64,000 nucleotides of DNA from CBDCWA01 sp965223255. Its GTDB lineage: Bacteria; Pseudomonadota; Alphaproteobacteria; Rhizobiales; Hyphomicrobiaceae. Within the stretch, counting starts at the first letter, position 1. Every line of letters begins with the position of its first letter. The notes beneath the pieces are model-generated. The model ran no database searches and was not told where the DNA came from. It saw only the letters and a program-made list of their open reading frames with translations. Positions 1-9,544 of this stretch are shown in pieces. The DNA lies in the NCBI GenBank assembly GCA_965223255.1, contig CBDCWA010000002.1:682001-746000 (forward strand). Reading direction: 5' to 3'. A program made the translations under genes and the position numbers.

Positions 1-53
1 TTTGACTGAGTTCTGCAAATCTGGAAGGCCGTTCAAGAAAGTCTTTTGCTGTC

Positions 54-1220
54 ATGTCATTTGCCAAAAAAATAAGACCAGAATGCAATGCGACAACGCC
101 GACGCAACGGCTGTTGAGGGTCGCGATTGCAACGCCTCTTGGTAAGGGTGGAGCCGGCGGCATGGATCGACTCGCCGACCGCATTATCGAGCGAGTTAAT
201 CCCAGCTTCTACAACGATATTTACATTACGCGCTTGACCACAAAGGGCGGCCGCGGCCGGCTCTTGGGTGCAATCAATTTTGCATTCTCAATCGTTCAAT
301 TGCTCTTTTTGATCGCCTTGCGTCGCGTGGACGTGCTGCACCTTAACCTTGCGGCATACGGAAGTTTTTACCGAAAACGCATCATGGCAGTGATCGCCAG
401 CCAATTCGCCATACCTTATGTCGTGCACATCCACTCCGGTCGGTTTATCGAGTTCTGGGATGAGGCCAACAAGTCTCGTAAGCATGGCATCAATAAATTT
501 ATGCGCAACAGCAAACAAATTGTGGTCCTTGGTTCGGTCTACCGCGATCTAGTCGCCCGGCACGCGCCGGATTGCGTCCACAAGGTAAGCGTTATGCCAA
601 ATTCCTCTCCGACCAGACCGACCAGATCAAGGCAGTTGGAGGACCTGAAGAAACCACTTCGCATAGTATTTCTCGGCACGCTTTTGCCATTGAAAGGCAT
701 ACCACAGCTCCTCGATGCCTTCGCAAATCTGAAACATCGATCAGACTGGGTTGCAACGCTGGCTGGCAGTGCTGGCCTGGCGGAAGCCCGCGCACGCGTC
801 AAAGAACTGGGACTGGACCGGCATGTTTCTCTTCCAGGATGGCTCGTGGCGGATCAGGTCGATGAGCTTCTCGCAGAATCCGATATGTTGGTGCTGCCAT
901 CGTTTACCGAGGGACAGCCGATGGCGATCATCGAGGCGTTCTCGTGGGGCCTACCGGTTATTGCAACGCCGATCAATGCCATTGTCGATGTCGTGCAACA
1001 CGAGAGAAATGGCCTGCTGGTTGAACCTGGTGACGTTGATGGACTGACCGAGGCGTTATCGCGCCTACTGGACGACGATTCACTTCGGCTGAGGCTGGGC
1101 GCGGCGGCACTGGAGGACCACGTCCGCTACTATTCGACAGAATCTTACGTCAGACGAATGACAACGCTATGGCATGCCGCAGCAGCAACAGACAGCCAGC
1201 GCGTAAGGGTCGTGCACTGA
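54..1220 (+). CDS. GT4-family glycosyltransferase (group 1), exopolysaccharide locus
   Basis: This 388-residue protein has the two-lobed layout of GT-B retaining glycosyltransferases, which transfer a sugar from a nucleotide donor to a growing lipid-linked glycan at the cytoplasmic face of the membrane. Residues from about 203 (FLGTLLPLKGI) to 350 form the donor-binding lobe. It carries the family E-x7-E element inside SFTEGQPMAIIEAFSWGLPV, followed by NGLLVEPGD. The N-terminal lobe has the glycine-rich GKGGAGGMDR segment and HIHSG. The ATG at 54 is the first in frame, and no strong Shine-Dalgarno precedes it. The flanking WecG-type transferase, sugar phosphotransferase and Wza-like gene place it in exopolysaccharide assembly. 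The linkage and sugar cannot be read. Confidence 0.9.
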   Translation: MSFAKKIRPECNATTPTQRLLRVAIATPLGKGGAGGMDRLADRIIERVNPSFYNDIYITRLTTKGGRGRLLGAINFAFSIVQLLFLIALRRVDVLHLNLAAYGSFYRKRIMAVIASQFAIPYVVHIHSGRFIEFWDEANKSRKHGINKFMRNSKQIVVLGSVYRDLVARHAPDCVHKVSVMPNSSPTRPTRSRQLEDLKKPLRIVFLGTLLPLKGIPQLLDAFANLKHRSDWVATLAGSAGLAEARARVKELGLDRHVSLPGWLVADQVDELLAESDMLVLPSFTEGQPMAIIEAFSWGLPVIATPINAIVDVVQHERNGLLVEPGDVDGLTEALSRLLDDDSLRLRLGAAALEDHVRYYSTESYVRRMTTLWHAAAATDSQRVRVVH

Positions 1221-1233
1221 TGCTTGGGAAGGT

Positions 1234-1613
1234 CTAACAATTTTCAAGCCGAACTAATAACGGTCGAAAATCAGCAGGCCCGCACTCGAACAGTCTGCAA
1301 TGGTCACGGTGTTTCGCGCTTTTCGAGACGTGCATCGACAAAAGCCTTCGTGACCCAATTAGGATTTTGCAGTGGAACATAGAGTCTCCGTAGATCGGGT
1401 AGGACCCGTTGATCGCACCGGGATACAGTCTATGGGGCATATGAAGTGACGGGGTCGCGGCCGCATCATCAATCAGATCGAACGCGACAGCCATATAGTT
1501 ATTGGACCCTGCCCCATGGCAGGCAGCTTGAGCGCGGGCGTTGGCTAAGCCCCGCGCGGCGTTAGCGCACTTGCGTTGATGGCCACCATCAGTGAGTACG
1601 TTATGCGTCCCGG
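1234..1613 (-). pseudogene. Possible decayed coding remnant downstream of the WecG-type gene
   Basis: This 393-base gap has no intact gene. Read on the minus strand, one frame gives protein-like text (NNYMAVAFDLIDD, then YPGAINGSYPIYGD). A neighbouring frame then takes over (VPLQNPNWVTKAFVDARLEK) until stop codons. This pattern would fit a gene fragment with a frameshift. I recognise no family, and the open frame that spans it overlaps the WecG-type gene, so it may also be chance. Confidence 0.2.
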
Positions 1614-2393
1614 TTATCGCAATGCGTTTTGCGGCAACTCGACCGGCGACAATCCCATCAACCGTTGGCGCAACAAACCCTTGAGCACCATCCAGGCAAA
1701 CACCGTATTGGTGCGTGCATACCGCCACCACATCCGGCGTGGTTCTTGATAGGTGCGATAGAGCCATTCCAACCCATAGCGCTGCATGAAGGGCGGCGCG
1801 CGATCGACCAGGCCTGCGGCAACATCAAACGAGCCGCCGACCCCCATGATGAAGGGAACGCCAAGCGTTTCCCCATACTTTGCAAGAAAGCGCTCTTTCT
1901 TGGGAGTTGGTAGTCCGACAAACAGGCAATCTGCACCGCTCTCCTGGATCTCCTTCACGATCGCGGATTCATCTGTTTGATCGAAATAGCCATCGCGTAT
2001 ACCAGCGAACTGCAGGCCAGGGAGTTGCGCTTCTATGTTCTGGGCTGCGCTATTTACGATCTCCGGTCGCGCACCGAGAAAGAACGGCCGATAGCCCTGT
2101 TTGGCACAAACCGCTAGAACTTCGTGCATCAAATCGATACCGGCCACCCGCTCGACATTTTTGCGCCCAAAGCACTTCAGGGCGAGGACGATGGCCATAC
2201 CATCAATGCCAACGATATGACTGCGTTTGACGTCCTCGGCAAGTTCGCTATCGCGCTGTAGATTTACAAGCTTGGCCGCATTCAAGGCGACATGGTGGAG
2301 ATAAATGCGATCCCGCATCGCAATTCGAGCACTCTCCACGGTCTCCGCCATGGTTAAGACGTCAACCGGACAACCAAACAATTGAACACGCAT
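1614..2393 (-). CDS. WecG/TagA/CpsF-family glycosyltransferase
   Basis: The protein is 259 residues from the ATG at 2393; a longer frame starts at 2483, but MRVQLFGCPVDVLTMAET is the usual family start. WecG/TagA/CpsF enzymes (GT26) add a hexosamine or uronic acid to a lipid-linked intermediate. Visible family features are HHVALNAAKLVNLQRD, the DGMAIVLALK segment, FFLGARPEIVN, the CLFVGLPTPKKERFL block and FIMGVGGSFDVAAGLVDRAP. The C-terminus is rich in Arg and aromatic residues (YRTYQEPRRMWWRY), which is typical of membrane association. It lies opposite a GT4 gene in an exopolysaccharide region. Confidence 0.9.
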   Translation of the reverse strand: MRVQLFGCPVDVLTMAETVESARIAMRDRIYLHHVALNAAKLVNLQRDSELAEDVKRSHIVGIDGMAIVLALKCFGRKNVERVAGIDLMHEVLAVCAKQGYRPFFLGARPEIVNSAAQNIEAQLPGLQFAGIRDGYFDQTDESAIVKEIQESGADCLFVGLPTPKKERFLAKYGETLGVPFIMGVGGSFDVAAGLVDRAPPFMQRYGLEWLYRTYQEPRRMWWRYARTNTVFAWMVLKGLLRQRLMGLSPVELPQNALR

Positions 2394-2660
2394 TACACAC
2401 CTAGAAACTGACGCGCTGGCTATCGAACAAAATGGAAACGGGCGCCACAGTACCCTAGTTGCAGCCGGCCGCAGCGCCAGCAAATAGTTAAGAAATGGTA
2501 AACAGCATAATTTTGATTAGAGCATTTCGGTTAATCGCTCAGCATTGCCAGATGAATGGAGACGATGGGATTAGCGTTTATCTTATCGTGCCCCTTGCGT
2601 TGACAGGCCTAAGGTCTGAGAGCACATCAAGGGCGTGACCGCAGTTGACAGGCAAAAGAG

Positions 2661-3908
2661 ATGCCCGCGCTAAAACTCAACAGGATAACGCGCTCGCGCC
2701 TCGCCCACCCGATATTCGCTATCGCTGGTATTGCTGTCCTGGGAGGAATTGCTTTCGTGCTGTTCAAGGCTCTCGATGCAGTGCATATCCAATTTACTCC
2801 GCCCGTGGCGCAAGCTGCACCCTATGCGGCCGCAATAAAAACTTTTGTCATCCCAGCCGATAAGATACAGGGCTCCAAAACCAACTCCGGCGCCCGAGAA
2901 ATAGCTTTTGACATCTGGTATCCGACGACCAAGAAGGCCGGTACCAATACGACCGAGGCTCGGACTTTGACTTGGAATCCATTTCGGCAGCCCAAGGCTA
3001 AACCGTTACGGGATGCTCCCCCAATACTAAACAAGAAGCGCATGCCCGTTTTGGTCTATATGCCCGGCTGGGGCGGACCACGAGGCGACAATACATTTTT
3101 GATCTCATGGCTCGTCGCCAATGGTTACGTAGTTATTGAATTGGATGACATTGGTTTTGACCCATATCAGCAAGTCGTAGCACGTCGGCCAACAGATCAA
3201 GCCGCAAGGCACGTCGTTGATTTATCAACCAAGAGTACAGCTACGCTCACGCTCCGCGCAGCCGAACGTCGACTAGAGCTGATGCAGGACAAAGTTGCCC
3301 GAGTTGTTGCTTATTTGGTTGGAAACACAGCTGTGCTTGCACGGAAACTTAAAGGTCTTGAGCTGTTTGATTTCACGCGCATGGGGGCCTTGGGCTTTTC
3401 ATTTGGTGGTTCGGTTGCTGCGTCGCTGCCTGACTACGACAAACGGTTTGTGGCCATCATAAATATGGACGGCTGGCTAACGGGCAAAACGCTCCAGCAC
3501 GGCATTTCTGTCGCAAATTTGACGTTCAACAGTGATTTTCCGAACTTAAAGCAGTCAGCGAGTCATTCCAATTATACAAAAAGAATGTACGCAATACTGA
3601 CGATTGCGGATCGCAAGGCCCAATATAAACAGCTCAAACGACCGGCAAGTTATTCTTGGTTATTTCGACACATCCAACATTATGAATTCACCGACTCACT
3701 GTTCTTCCCCTCCCTGCGTGCATACCTAAAGCGGCGATTGCGGGGCGCTATGCCGCCGCAAAAGATTCGCGCCATACTCGACCACAACGTCAAAGCCTTC
3801 TTTGATCACCATCTTTTCGGACAAGCCAAAGCAGCATCATTTTCGATAGACTCTGCGTCTCATAGAGACATCAGATCGTTACATCCAACGCTATCCTCAG
3901 CCAATTAG
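2661..3908 (+). CDS. Membrane-anchored alpha/beta hydrolase, PAF-acetylhydrolase-like
   Basis: This 415-residue protein has one N-terminal membrane helix (about 16-38) and then an alpha/beta-hydrolase domain. It matches the platelet-activating-factor acetylhydrolase pattern at three places: the nucleophile elbow GFSFGG (Ser247), the acid NMDGW (Asp270) and the base in HYEFTDS (His340). PVLVYMPGWGG at 129-139 supplies the oxyanion-hole strand. It would act as a serine esterase or lipase on the periplasmic side. Gene neighbours are exopolysaccharide genes, so it could remove acyl groups from polysaccharide or lipid; that is inference. Its base composition is more AT-rich than the flanking genes. 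Confidence 0.75.
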   Translation: MPALKLNRITRSRLAHPIFAIAGIAVLGGIAFVLFKALDAVHIQFTPPVAQAAPYAAAIKTFVIPADKIQGSKTNSGAREIAFDIWYPTTKKAGTNTTEARTLTWNPFRQPKAKPLRDAPPILNKKRMPVLVYMPGWGGPRGDNTFLISWLVANGYVVIELDDIGFDPYQQVVARRPTDQAARHVVDLSTKSTATLTLRAAERRLELMQDKVARVVAYLVGNTAVLARKLKGLELFDFTRMGALGFSFGGSVAASLPDYDKRFVAIINMDGWLTGKTLQHGISVANLTFNSDFPNLKQSASHSNYTKRMYAILTIADRKAQYKQLKRPASYSWLFRHIQHYEFTDSLFFPSLRAYLKRRLRGAMPPQKIRAILDHNVKAFFDHHLFGQAKAASFSIDSASHRDIRSLHPTLSSAN

Positions 3909-4194
3909 AAAACCGTCTGCTTAGGTCGGCTGGCCAAAAGTACTGGTGGCAAATTGGATCCTCGACGGCCCGCCCCCAGAGCATGTGACGAGTTAACCAT
4001 CACAATTATTGAACAACGTTGAATATTTAATCGCGTTGACGATAGAGCCGCTCGCATCCTACGAAAATGACTGAATAGGCCGTGACGATTCACGGCAATT
4101 ACCAATTTTGTTGATACATAAAAATACAATAAAAATAGACAATTAAATTGATAAAGTAATTTGACCTATCAGTTTTGAGTAATTGGTTGTACGC

Positions 4195-5601
4195 ATGTCA
4201 GTTGGCGGCATTGAGTTCAAGGGCAGCATAAAACGGCGACTGTCCTTATCGCTTGCAACGGACATTGTCAGGATCAACGATTTTCTTCTTGTCGTCATTT
4301 GTGCATTCCTAGCCAAGATCATCTATCTCGAACCGGTATGGGGCTCCACCGGTTGGGATTGGAAGTACGTATACCCATCCCTCATTTGCGCCTTGATTTC
4401 AGTTGCGATCATTTACCGGCGCGGTGGCTATGCCTCGCTACACGAAGACCCAAGCGTATTTCTAGCCTTCAATATTGCGGCCTCGCTCGCCATAAGCTTC
4501 GTATTGCTTATAGCCTTGGGCTACGCCATGAAATTTGCGCACGTGTTTTCGCGCGGCTGGCTGCTAACTTGGTTCTGCTTGAGCGTGATGGCCGTATTTG
4601 GCCATCGCATCTTTGTATCGCGCTTTTTTTCCTGGGCCTCCAGGACCGGAATTTTTCGCAAGCGCGTTGCCCTGATCGGTGGTCAATCGGACAGCCTTGC
4701 GCTGGCGCGGACCATACTAGGCGACACGACGGTTTATGACCTGGTTGCAATATTCGATGTCAGCACTAACCGGCGCGACGCGATCGACGAGTTGATCCGA
4801 ATTGGCCAAGGTGGAAGCCTTGACGAGGTCATCATAGCGACCAGGCTGGACGATGGTGAAGATCTGGCACAAACCATTCGCGAGTTAAGCATTTTACCAA
4901 TCGACATTTCCTTATGTACGCCGGATTGGAAGTTAGGAGTTCCGGTTCGCACCGTCAGCCGTGTTGGGCAAATGACCAAGCTCAACGTCCAATTCAAGCC
5001 GATCACAGAGCGTGGCGAAGTCCTAAAGATGTGCGAGGACTATGCACTTGCAGGTTTGGCAATGATCCTCCTTTCGCCCCTCTTCTTGTTAATCGCATTG
5101 GCGATCAAGTTGGATAGCCCAGGGCCGGTCTTTTTTCGCCAGCGCCGAAATGGCTTTAATCACCAGGAGTTTTACATCTGGAAATTTCGAACCATGACGG
5201 TTTTGGAAGACGGCTCGGATGTGGTGCAGGCCTCGCGAAACGATCAACGGGTAACGCGCGTTGGTGCAATTTTGCGCAAGACCAGCCTCGATGAACTGCC
5301 TCAATTGATCAACGTCTTAATGGGTGAAATGTCACTCGTTGGCCCGCGCCCGCATGCGATTTCGCATAACGCCTACTATTCTGAGATCCTTCGCTCATAT
5401 GCCAACCGCCATCGCGTCAAGCCGGGTCTCACCGGTTGGGCGCAAATCAACGGCTATCGCGGACCTACTGAAGATCCCGAGCTGATGCGCAAGCGGGTAG
5501 AGCACGATCTTTATTACATCGACAATTGGTCGATCTGGTTCGACCTCAAGATATTGATCGCGACGCCTCTGGTCGGTTTGATACACAAGAACGCCGTTTA
5601 G
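4195..5601 (+). CDS. Polyprenyl-phosphate glycosyl-1-phosphate transferase (exopolysaccharide priming enzyme)
   Basis: The protein is 468 residues from the ATG at 4195 (a TTG lies 12 bases upstream). Priming enzymes of this family move a sugar-1-phosphate from a nucleotide sugar onto undecaprenyl phosphate, starting each repeat unit. The first 130 residues hold about four membrane helices and are followed by a CoA-binding-like fold. The last 200 residues are the bacterial sugar transferase domain: a membrane segment, then SPGPVFFRQRRNG, WKFRTM, LRKTSLDELPQLINVL, SLVGPRPH and KPGLTGWAQINGYRG. Length and layout fit the WcaJ/ExoY group. The sugar transferred is not decided by these motifs. Confidence 0.93.
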   Translation: MSVGGIEFKGSIKRRLSLSLATDIVRINDFLLVVICAFLAKIIYLEPVWGSTGWDWKYVYPSLICALISVAIIYRRGGYASLHEDPSVFLAFNIAASLAISFVLLIALGYAMKFAHVFSRGWLLTWFCLSVMAVFGHRIFVSRFFSWASRTGIFRKRVALIGGQSDSLALARTILGDTTVYDLVAIFDVSTNRRDAIDELIRIGQGGSLDEVIIATRLDDGEDLAQTIRELSILPIDISLCTPDWKLGVPVRTVSRVGQMTKLNVQFKPITERGEVLKMCEDYALAGLAMILLSPLFLLIALAIKLDSPGPVFFRQRRNGFNHQEFYIWKFRTMTVLEDGSDVVQASRNDQRVTRVGAILRKTSLDELPQLINVLMGEMSLVGPRPHAISHNAYYSEILRSYANRHRVKPGLTGWAQINGYRGPTEDPELMRKRVEHDLYYIDNWSIWFDLKILIATPLVGLIHKNAV

Positions 5602-6061
5602 CGGACCACCTGTGGACAAGTGGGCGGTCGATGAAGAGTTTGCTCAATAATTTTTCCCGTGGCCTAAAGAGCACGACGTAACAATCGATTACACGGAACT
5701 AAAGCATCGCTTCAAAAAAGCTTCATCATATAAATTCAGACGGCGGAATATCGTATCTTACTGAAAATAGCAGCAAAATACCGCTGCGGCGCCAAAACAA
5801 GATGAAGCCAACAAGAACATCTTAAATATTGATTAAGGGCTGAGCAATTGACGCCGCCGCGTAAATCGACGCGCAAGCGCCACTCTCTGATCAGGGCTGA
5901 GCCCGAATCACGATAATATTAACTATCAAAATCGACACACCTCGCGACTCTTTTCCGTTCGCGGGGGCTAACCAATATGGATAGCCTTGACTTTCTCTAG
6001 TATGCGTAACCTATTGGGGGAATAATAGAAATTACTTTTTTTCTATTTGGGCCGGGGTGCT
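5602..6061 (+). promoter_or_regulatory. Long AT-rich leader upstream of the Wza-like gene
   Basis: This 460-base gap between the sugar phosphotransferase and the exporter holds no convincing gene. A candidate -35 hexamer TTGACT lies at 5987-5992, but the -10 region about 17 bases on (CCTATT) is weak. The leader suggests the exporter has its own promoter. Confidence 0.25.
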
Positions 6062-7291
6062 ATGCTATTTTCAAGAACGATAACATCAGCAATTGCGCTG
6101 ATCGGGTTGATTGCCTCAGGCTGTAGCAGTCTGCCGACATCCGGCCCCTATGGCCTCTCGATCAATAAGAAGAACGCCAAAGATGCGGCGGTTCAATACT
6201 GTTTGGTCGAAGTCAACGAAACAACGCCTGGCATCGTTCGCAAGTACCAGCATCGTCTAGCTGGTCGGTTTACCGACCGCCGACCGCCGACAACAATCCG
6301 TGTGGGTGTCGGTGATGTGGTCGGTGTGACATTATTTGAAGCTGCGGCTGGCGGCCTCTTTTTCTCGACAGCCGGCGGCAATCGCCAGGGCAATTTCCTG
6401 CCACTGCCCAATCAGACGGTCGATGAGCGCGGCAAAATTTTTGTTCCGTATGCTGGCGGCATTCGAGCCGCGGGGCGAACGGTATCTGCTATTCAAGACT
6501 CCATTGTCAAGGCGTTGAAGGATCGCGCCTTGGAACCGCAAGCGATCGTCACAATAATCGAACAGCGTGATGCGCAGGTTACGATTCTGGGTACGGTCAG
6601 CCGATCCGCCCGCGTTCCTGTCAGCGCCAGCGGCGACCGGATGCTGGATGCGATTGCACGCGCTGGTGGCATTTCCTCGCCGGGACACGAGACATGGGTG
6701 CTTCTCGAACGCCGCCGGCGAATTGCTGCGGCTCCGTTTGAGGCATTGATCCACGAACCGGGCAACAACATTTTCGTGCGTCCCAAAGACACCATATATG
6801 TTTTCCAAGAACCGCAAACTTTTGTGGTGTTCGGTGCAACCGGTAGTCAAAACCATATTCCGTTTGGCACATGGCGTTTGTCGCTGGCTGAAGCGCTTGG
6901 TAAGGCTGGCGGCCTAAATCAGAACTTGGCAGATCCCTCTTGGGTCTTTCTCTATCGCATGGAGCATCGCGCCGTTCTGGACGAGTTGAAACCCAAGAAT
7001 TGCAAATACGACCCCAAGGCGCGCCACGTGCCGGTTATCTTCAAGTTTAATTTGAGAGATCCATCCGGATTTTTCCTAGCGCGCCGCATGCCGATGTGGA
7101 ACAAAGACGTGCTCTATGTTTCGAACTCAAAGTCGGTCAAAGTCACCAAGTTCTTGACTTATCTGGGTGAGATCTACGGCGGCATCCAAGACCCCATCAA
7201 TACCACGATATCTGGCTACGCACTGAAGTCGGCCATCGAAGGCACGAGCTCTGGTGCGGCTGTGATTGTCGGCGGCGGCGGAGCCCCTTGA
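6062..7291 (+). CDS. Wza-like outer-membrane polysaccharide export lipoprotein
   Basis: The protein is 409 residues from the ATG at 6062 (a TTG lies 15 bases upstream). It starts with a lipoprotein signal ending in the lipobox IASGC, so it is probably lipidated and sent to the outer membrane. It then carries a polysaccharide export domain (VGVGDVVGVTLFE) and two SLBB beta-grasp domains: QVTILGTVSRSARVPV followed by LDAIARAGGI, and QTFVVFGATGSQNHIPFG followed by LAEALGKAGGL. Proteins of this class form the outer-membrane channel for exopolysaccharide. No Wzc-like co-polymerase gene is visible in the window; it may lie to the left. Confidence 0.9.
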   Translation: MLFSRTITSAIALIGLIASGCSSLPTSGPYGLSINKKNAKDAAVQYCLVEVNETTPGIVRKYQHRLAGRFTDRRPPTTIRVGVGDVVGVTLFEAAAGGLFFSTAGGNRQGNFLPLPNQTVDERGKIFVPYAGGIRAAGRTVSAIQDSIVKALKDRALEPQAIVTIIEQRDAQVTILGTVSRSARVPVSASGDRMLDAIARAGGISSPGHETWVLLERRRRIAAAPFEALIHEPGNNIFVRPKDTIYVFQEPQTFVVFGATGSQNHIPFGTWRLSLAEALGKAGGLNQNLADPSWVFLYRMEHRAVLDELKPKNCKYDPKARHVPVIFKFNLRDPSGFFLARRMPMWNKDVLYVSNSKSVKVTKFLTYLGEIYGGIQDPINTTISGYALKSAIEGTSSGAAVIVGGGGAP

Positions 7292-7458
7292 TGCGTCCTG
7301 CTGGTATCCGAATTCAGCAAGACACGGGCGATGCATTAGGCACTTTGACGTTGGCTATGGTGGGAGGATCAAACGGGCTGAGATCCTGGACCGTTCGATC
7401 TGTAGTGGACGGATCTTCGCCGACTCATTTTAATCGTCGCATCATTGCCGCCGCAGTG

Positions 7459-7935
7459 TCACTCAGCGATGTTGACATTGAAGGTCTTGGTTGACGGTTT
7501 GCTGCGCCCAGCTGTTGCCACGATGGAAAAGCTGTCGGCACCCACTTGCCCCTTTTTGGCCGTGTAATAGATACCGGTGCCCACAATCGTTTGACCGATA
7601 CATTTCCCAGATGCACTGAATTGGACAACCGTTTGCTGCTTGGGTTTGAAGGTCACGGTACCTTTTCGCGGCGCCGTTTGAAGTTTTACGTCCGCTTCGA
7701 TGGGGCTACAGTCCTTTTCCCTGAAACCAGCCATGACGTATAGCCGCGCCGGCCGGCCAGCGACCACCGGCGTCCCACGCTTGGGCTTGGCGGTGGGCTT
7801 ATCAGCATCTGCCGTCTGCGGTGGCGTGGTGAGGTTCTTAAACACGTTCGAAGAATTGGCGCATGCAGCCAGCGTGCACGAGAGTGTCAAAACAGCGATC
7901 GGCAAATGGTATTTGGTCACGGCGCCTGCCTCCAT
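7459..7935 (-). CDS. Predicted lipoprotein with an Ig/cadherin-like domain
   Basis: This 158-residue protein has a lipoprotein signal peptide with the lipobox LAAC at about residues 22-25. A Thr/Pro/Lys linker follows, then a beta-rich domain of about 95 residues with GTVTFKP, GTGIYYTAKKGQVGADSF and KTFNVNI. That arrangement resembles bacterial Ig/cadherin-like folds. Two Cys (in REKDCSP and SGKCIG) could form a disulphide. The ATG at 7935 or a GTG five codons later could start it. Function is unknown; an exported cell-surface protein is the safest reading. Confidence 0.65.
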   Translation of the reverse strand: MEAGAVTKYHLPIAVLTLSCTLAACANSSNVFKNLTTPPQTADADKPTAKPKRGTPVVAGRPARLYVMAGFREKDCSPIEADVKLQTAPRKGTVTFKPKQQTVVQFSASGKCIGQTIVGTGIYYTAKKGQVGADSFSIVATAGRSKPSTKTFNVNIAE

Positions 7936-8092
7936 AGAGGCCGGAGTCTAACCCGGAAGATCGGCCCGCGTCGAGTGCACGCCCCGAGTCTGCCGGTGGA
8001 GGACATGCTGGCCACGGCAATTGGACGTGCCTTATCGGGGTTTCAAGCCAGCTTTTGACGTCGTATGGTCCGGCCCAGACCGGAGGACGAAA

Positions 8093-9511
8093 ATGACGAA
8101 GCCCTATGCTGATTTAAGGGAATTCATCGACCGTGTTGATGCGCTCGGCACATTGCGCCGGGTGGCTGGAGCGGACCCAAATTTCGAGTTGGGCGCGATC
8201 ACTGAGGTGGCCGCTGGGCAAGCCAATTGCCCGGCACTACTTTTCGATGAGATTAAGGGATACCCGGCCGGTGCCCGCGTCTTTACCAACGCCACGACCA
8301 CCCCGGCGCGGGCAGCAGTTGCCCTTGGTTTGGACCCGACTGAGCACCCTCTCGATATATTGAAGGCTTGGAAGGCGCGTCGTGCGACACTTGAAATGCT
8401 TGCGCCGATCGAAGTTGAGGACGCACCGTTCTTGGCAAATTCTGACACCGGCTCCGATGTTGACTTAGGCCGCTTTCCAGCCCCGCACTGGCACAAGGAC
8501 GACGGTGGCCCGTTTATCGGCTCCGCCAGTCTGGTTGTTATGCGCGATCCTGATAGCGGTTGGATCAACGCCTCGATCTATCGATTGCAAGTCCACAACA
8601 AAGACCGCATTACCGTTCAGTTTGATCATCCAGGCCGCCATGGCTCAATTATCGCGCACAAATATTGGGAGCGCGGCGAGCCCTGTCCATTGGCAATCAT
8701 CAACGGGCCTGACCCCGCCCTTTTTATCGCCGGCTTCGAGTATCTTCCGGAAGGCGCATCGGAGTATGAGTTTGCAGGCGCCATAAAGGGTGAACCACTT
8801 CCAACCGTTCTTGGTCCCCACACCAAATTGCCTGTCCCGGCCAACGCCGAGATTGTGCTTGAGGGCCATCTGCATCCAGACGAAACGCTGCCAGAAGGGC
8901 CGTTCGGTGAATTCACCGGCTATTACGCATCGGAGGCGAGGCCGGCGCCAGCCATGCGCGTCGAAGCAGCGCATTGGCGCGATGATCCAATCTTGCTCGG
9001 CTCACCGCCGATGAAGCCACCGCGGTTTCATTTTGGCTTGCCCTTCCGGGCCGCTGCAATGTGGTCTGGTCTGGAAGCCGCGGGTGTGACCGATATCGTC
9101 GGCGCCTGGCAACATGTTGCACAGCTCATGACCGTAATTGCGCTTCGTCAGCGATATGCCGGCCATGCGAAGCGGGCCGGTCTGTTTGCGGCCGCACAAA
9201 GCTACATGGGCCGCGTCATTGTCGTCGTGGATGACGACGTTGACCCATCCAATCTGGCTGATGTGATGTGGGCGATTACCACGCGGTCTGAGCCATCGGA
9301 CTCTGTAGATATCGTGCGCGACGCCTGGAGTTCTGCGCTAGATCCCCGCCTCGATCCGGAGGCGCGCAGTCGGGGCGAGACATCGCATTCAAAAATGATT
9401 ATCGACGCCTGCATTCCATTCGCCAGAAAGCAGACCTATCCCAAGACATCGGCCCTTTCCATTGCAGAAGCACGCGAGATTTACGCCAAGTGGCAATCGG
9501 CGATCGATTAG
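8093..9511 (+). CDS. UbiD-family prenylated-FMN decarboxylase
   Basis: The protein is 472 residues from the ATG at 8093, preceded by GGAGGACGAA; the open frame continues 72 bases upstream without a better site. UbiD enzymes reversibly decarboxylate aromatic or alpha,beta-unsaturated acids with prenylated FMN. Visible features are DSGWINASIYRLQVH, the EYLPEGASEYEFAGAIKGEPL segment, EIVLEGHLHPDETLPEGPFGE with the paired catalytic acids (EGPFGE), FTGYY, and a C-terminal VVDDDVDPSNLADVMWAI. No ubiX (flavin prenyltransferase) is nearby, so prenyl-FMN must come from elsewhere. The stand-alone position does not tell ubiquinone biosynthesis from catabolism. Confidence 0.88.
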   Translation: MTKPYADLREFIDRVDALGTLRRVAGADPNFELGAITEVAAGQANCPALLFDEIKGYPAGARVFTNATTTPARAAVALGLDPTEHPLDILKAWKARRATLEMLAPIEVEDAPFLANSDTGSDVDLGRFPAPHWHKDDGGPFIGSASLVVMRDPDSGWINASIYRLQVHNKDRITVQFDHPGRHGSIIAHKYWERGEPCPLAIINGPDPALFIAGFEYLPEGASEYEFAGAIKGEPLPTVLGPHTKLPVPANAEIVLEGHLHPDETLPEGPFGEFTGYYASEARPAPAMRVEAAHWRDDPILLGSPPMKPPRFHFGLPFRAAAMWSGLEAAGVTDIVGAWQHVAQLMTVIALRQRYAGHAKRAGLFAAAQSYMGRVIVVVDDDVDPSNLADVMWAITTRSEPSDSVDIVRDAWSSALDPRLDPEARSRGETSHSKMIIDACIPFARKQTYPKTSALSIAEAREIYAKWQSAID

Positions 9512-9544
9512 CGGTGCGGTTCGAGAGCAGGAAAAACTATTGAG

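Noticed and set aside
2488..2503. CtrA box (TTAA-N7-TTAAC) upstream of the WecG-type and hydrolase genes
   Set aside because: The match TTAA-N7-TAAAC has a mismatch in the second half-site and such AT-rich strings arise by chance; no second site supports it.
7288..7494. Small plus-strand frame after the Wza-like gene
   Set aside because: It overlaps the end of the convergent lipoprotein gene, has no recognisable motif and no clear ribosome binding site.
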